A stretch of 5,616 nucleotides of DNA from Spirochaetaceae bacterium (GTDB lineage: Bacteria; Spirochaetota; Spirochaetia; SZUA-6; RPPD01). Below, in pieces: positions 4,639-5,616 of this stretch (position 1 is the first letter of the stretch; every line of letters begins with the position of its first letter). Under the pieces are notes generated by a model. That model made no database searches and was not told the DNA's origin. It saw nothing but the letters and a program-made list of their open reading frames with translations. The DNA lies in the NCBI GenBank assembly GCA_003818675.1, contig RPPD01000170.1, positions 1 to 5,616 on the forward strand. The letters run 5' to 3'. The translations under genes were made by a program, and so were the position numbers.

Positions 4639-5616
4639 ATGGATAAGAATACAGTAATCGCAATTGCCGTTTCCGTGGTAATTTTTGTTGGATGGATTCT
4701 GCTCTCTCCAGTTTTATTTCCGAAAACTCCCACTGAAGCAACATCGTCAACAGCATCAACAACCCAAAAACCCGCAGAAGAGGTCAAGATACAGCCCTCA
4801 ACCATTACAGCTGCTCCCATTACCGGCCATCTCACAGAAGAGACAAAAACAATCCGTTTGAAAAGCTATGAAGTCACCTTCTCCAACAAGGGTGGAGTTG
4901 TCACTTCCTTCAAAATTAATGATATGCAAAAGGATCCGGACAACCAACGCCGTGATGACGATGTGGAAATGATCTACGCCTATGATCCGGCATTTCCTGA
5001 AAAGGCCAAGCTTGCCACAGAGTTCCCGTTTACTGTGCATTTTGGCCCTTTCAAGACTGCTTGCGCAAATGACCTTTTTAAAATGAAGGTGCTGGATGGC
5101 AACAAGATAGAGTTTTCCAGGGACTATATGTGGCAGGACGTCCCGTTCAACCTCAAGAAAACATTCTCCCTGGCAGATGGTGAATACATAATAAATCTCT
5201 CTATATCCCTGACAAACAGCGTTGTGAAAGAACTTCCTGATATTGAAGGTGTTCTTTACACAATAGGTGTCGGACCCCAAATTGGACCTGCATTCACTGG
5301 CACTGTTCCTGACAGCAAGACAGATTACAGAAAATTTGTTTATCTTTCATCGGCAGGCCGCAAGGATTTGACCCTGAACAAAAACGCGGTGCCGGTTATT
5401 GTCGATGGAAATGCAACCTGGGCTGCAATTATAGGCAAGTATTACACCCTGATAGCATCAACCAAGGACGTTCAGCTGAAGAGATTTGTCTTTGACAGCC
5501 GTGACCTGGATACCAGTTTCCTGCGTTCTGCCATTTATCTGGAGCGTAAAGCGGACAAGACCAATATGCGCACCGATGAATATTCCTTTTACATAGGACC
5601 AAAGAGAGGCGATATC
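4639..5616 (+). CDS. yidC: Membrane protein insertase YidC (3' truncated)
   Basis: Inner-membrane insertase that works alone or with SecYEG. The frame is open for 326 codons to the window's end. MDKNTVIAIAVSVVIFVGWILLS gives a short cytoplasmic start and a first membrane helix at about residues 5-27. A linker rich in Thr, Ser, Ala and Pro follows (about 30-65), then the large periplasmic beta domain, with SYEVTFSNKGGVVTSFKI near residue 76 and a late segment ending YSFYIGPKRGDI. The segment YxGPK marks the end of the periplasmic domain just before the second membrane helix in the family. The conserved five-helix insertase core, with its essential groove residue, lies beyond the window. The long periplasmic domain is the Gram-negative (diderm) form, not the short Gram-positive lipoprotein form. 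Identification rests on topology, motifs and the rnpA-yidD neighbourhood. Confidence 0.95.
   Translation, partial: MDKNTVIAIAVSVVIFVGWILLSPVLFPKTPTEATSSTASTTQKPAEEVKIQPSTITAAPITGHLTEETKTIRLKSYEVTFSNKGGVVTSFKINDMQKDPDNQRRDDDVEMIYAYDPAFPEKAKLATEFPFTVHFGPFKTACANDLFKMKVLDGNKIEFSRDYMWQDVPFNLKKTFSLADGEYIINLSISLTNSVVKELPDIEGVLYTIGVGPQIGPAFTGTVPDSKTDYRKFVYLSSAGRKDLTLNKNAVPVIVDGNATWAAIIGKYYTLIASTKDVQLKRFVFDSRDLDTSFLRSAIYLERKADKTNMRTDEYSFYIGPKRGDI

Noticed and set aside
4798..5280. 160-codon minus-strand open frame inside yidC
   Set aside because: It lies opposite well-conserved yidC coding sequence, shows no recognisable family or ribosome binding site, and would need the opposite orientation to every other gene.

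Overview
The window is a replication-origin neighbourhood of a bacterial chromosome. All genes read rightward in one co-directional block: dnaA (5' end missing), a 195-base intergenic region that looks like oriC, dnaN, recF, a DUF721/DciA-like gene, then rpmH, rnpA, yidD and the first 326 codons of yidC. Every gene has recognisable family motifs. I see no insertion sequence, CRISPR array, tRNA or rRNA, and no gap over 300 bases without a gene.

Organism: the best guess is a spirochaete (Treponema/Spirochaeta-like), at moderate confidence. dnaA-dnaN-recF-DUF721 is the order at the start of the Treponema pallidum chromosome. Having rpmH-rnpA-yidC on the same strand downstream of dnaA-dnaN recalls Borrelia. 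In many other bacteria rpmH-rnpA lies on the other side of dnaA and diverges from it. No protein search was possible, so the assignment rests on gene order remembered from those genomes and on general sequence feel.

Layout: positions 1-880 encode the AAA+ and DNA-binding parts of DnaA. Positions 881-1075 hold three exact TTATNCACA DnaA boxes plus one weak one, a run of trinucleotides matching the DnaA-trio unwinding element, an AT-rich palindromic tract, and the dnaN ribosome binding site. Positions 1076-3697 encode the sliding clamp, RecF and the DUF721 protein, with short gaps or overlaps suggesting one operon. A 200-base gap (3698-3897) follows, containing a near-perfect sigma-70 promoter at 3814-3842. 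That promoter should drive rpmH-rnpA-yidD-yidC, whose genes overlap by 20 and 4 bases and then have a 36-base gap.

The first block starts and sustains replication: initiator, its binding and melting site, the clamp, a gap-repair protein that works near clamp-loaded DNA, and a possible helicase loader. The second makes ribosomal protein L34, the protein part of RNase P, and two membrane-protein biogenesis factors. The content is largely conserved core genome. I do not see an undescribed system; the most informative signal is the compact origin architecture between dnaA and dnaN.
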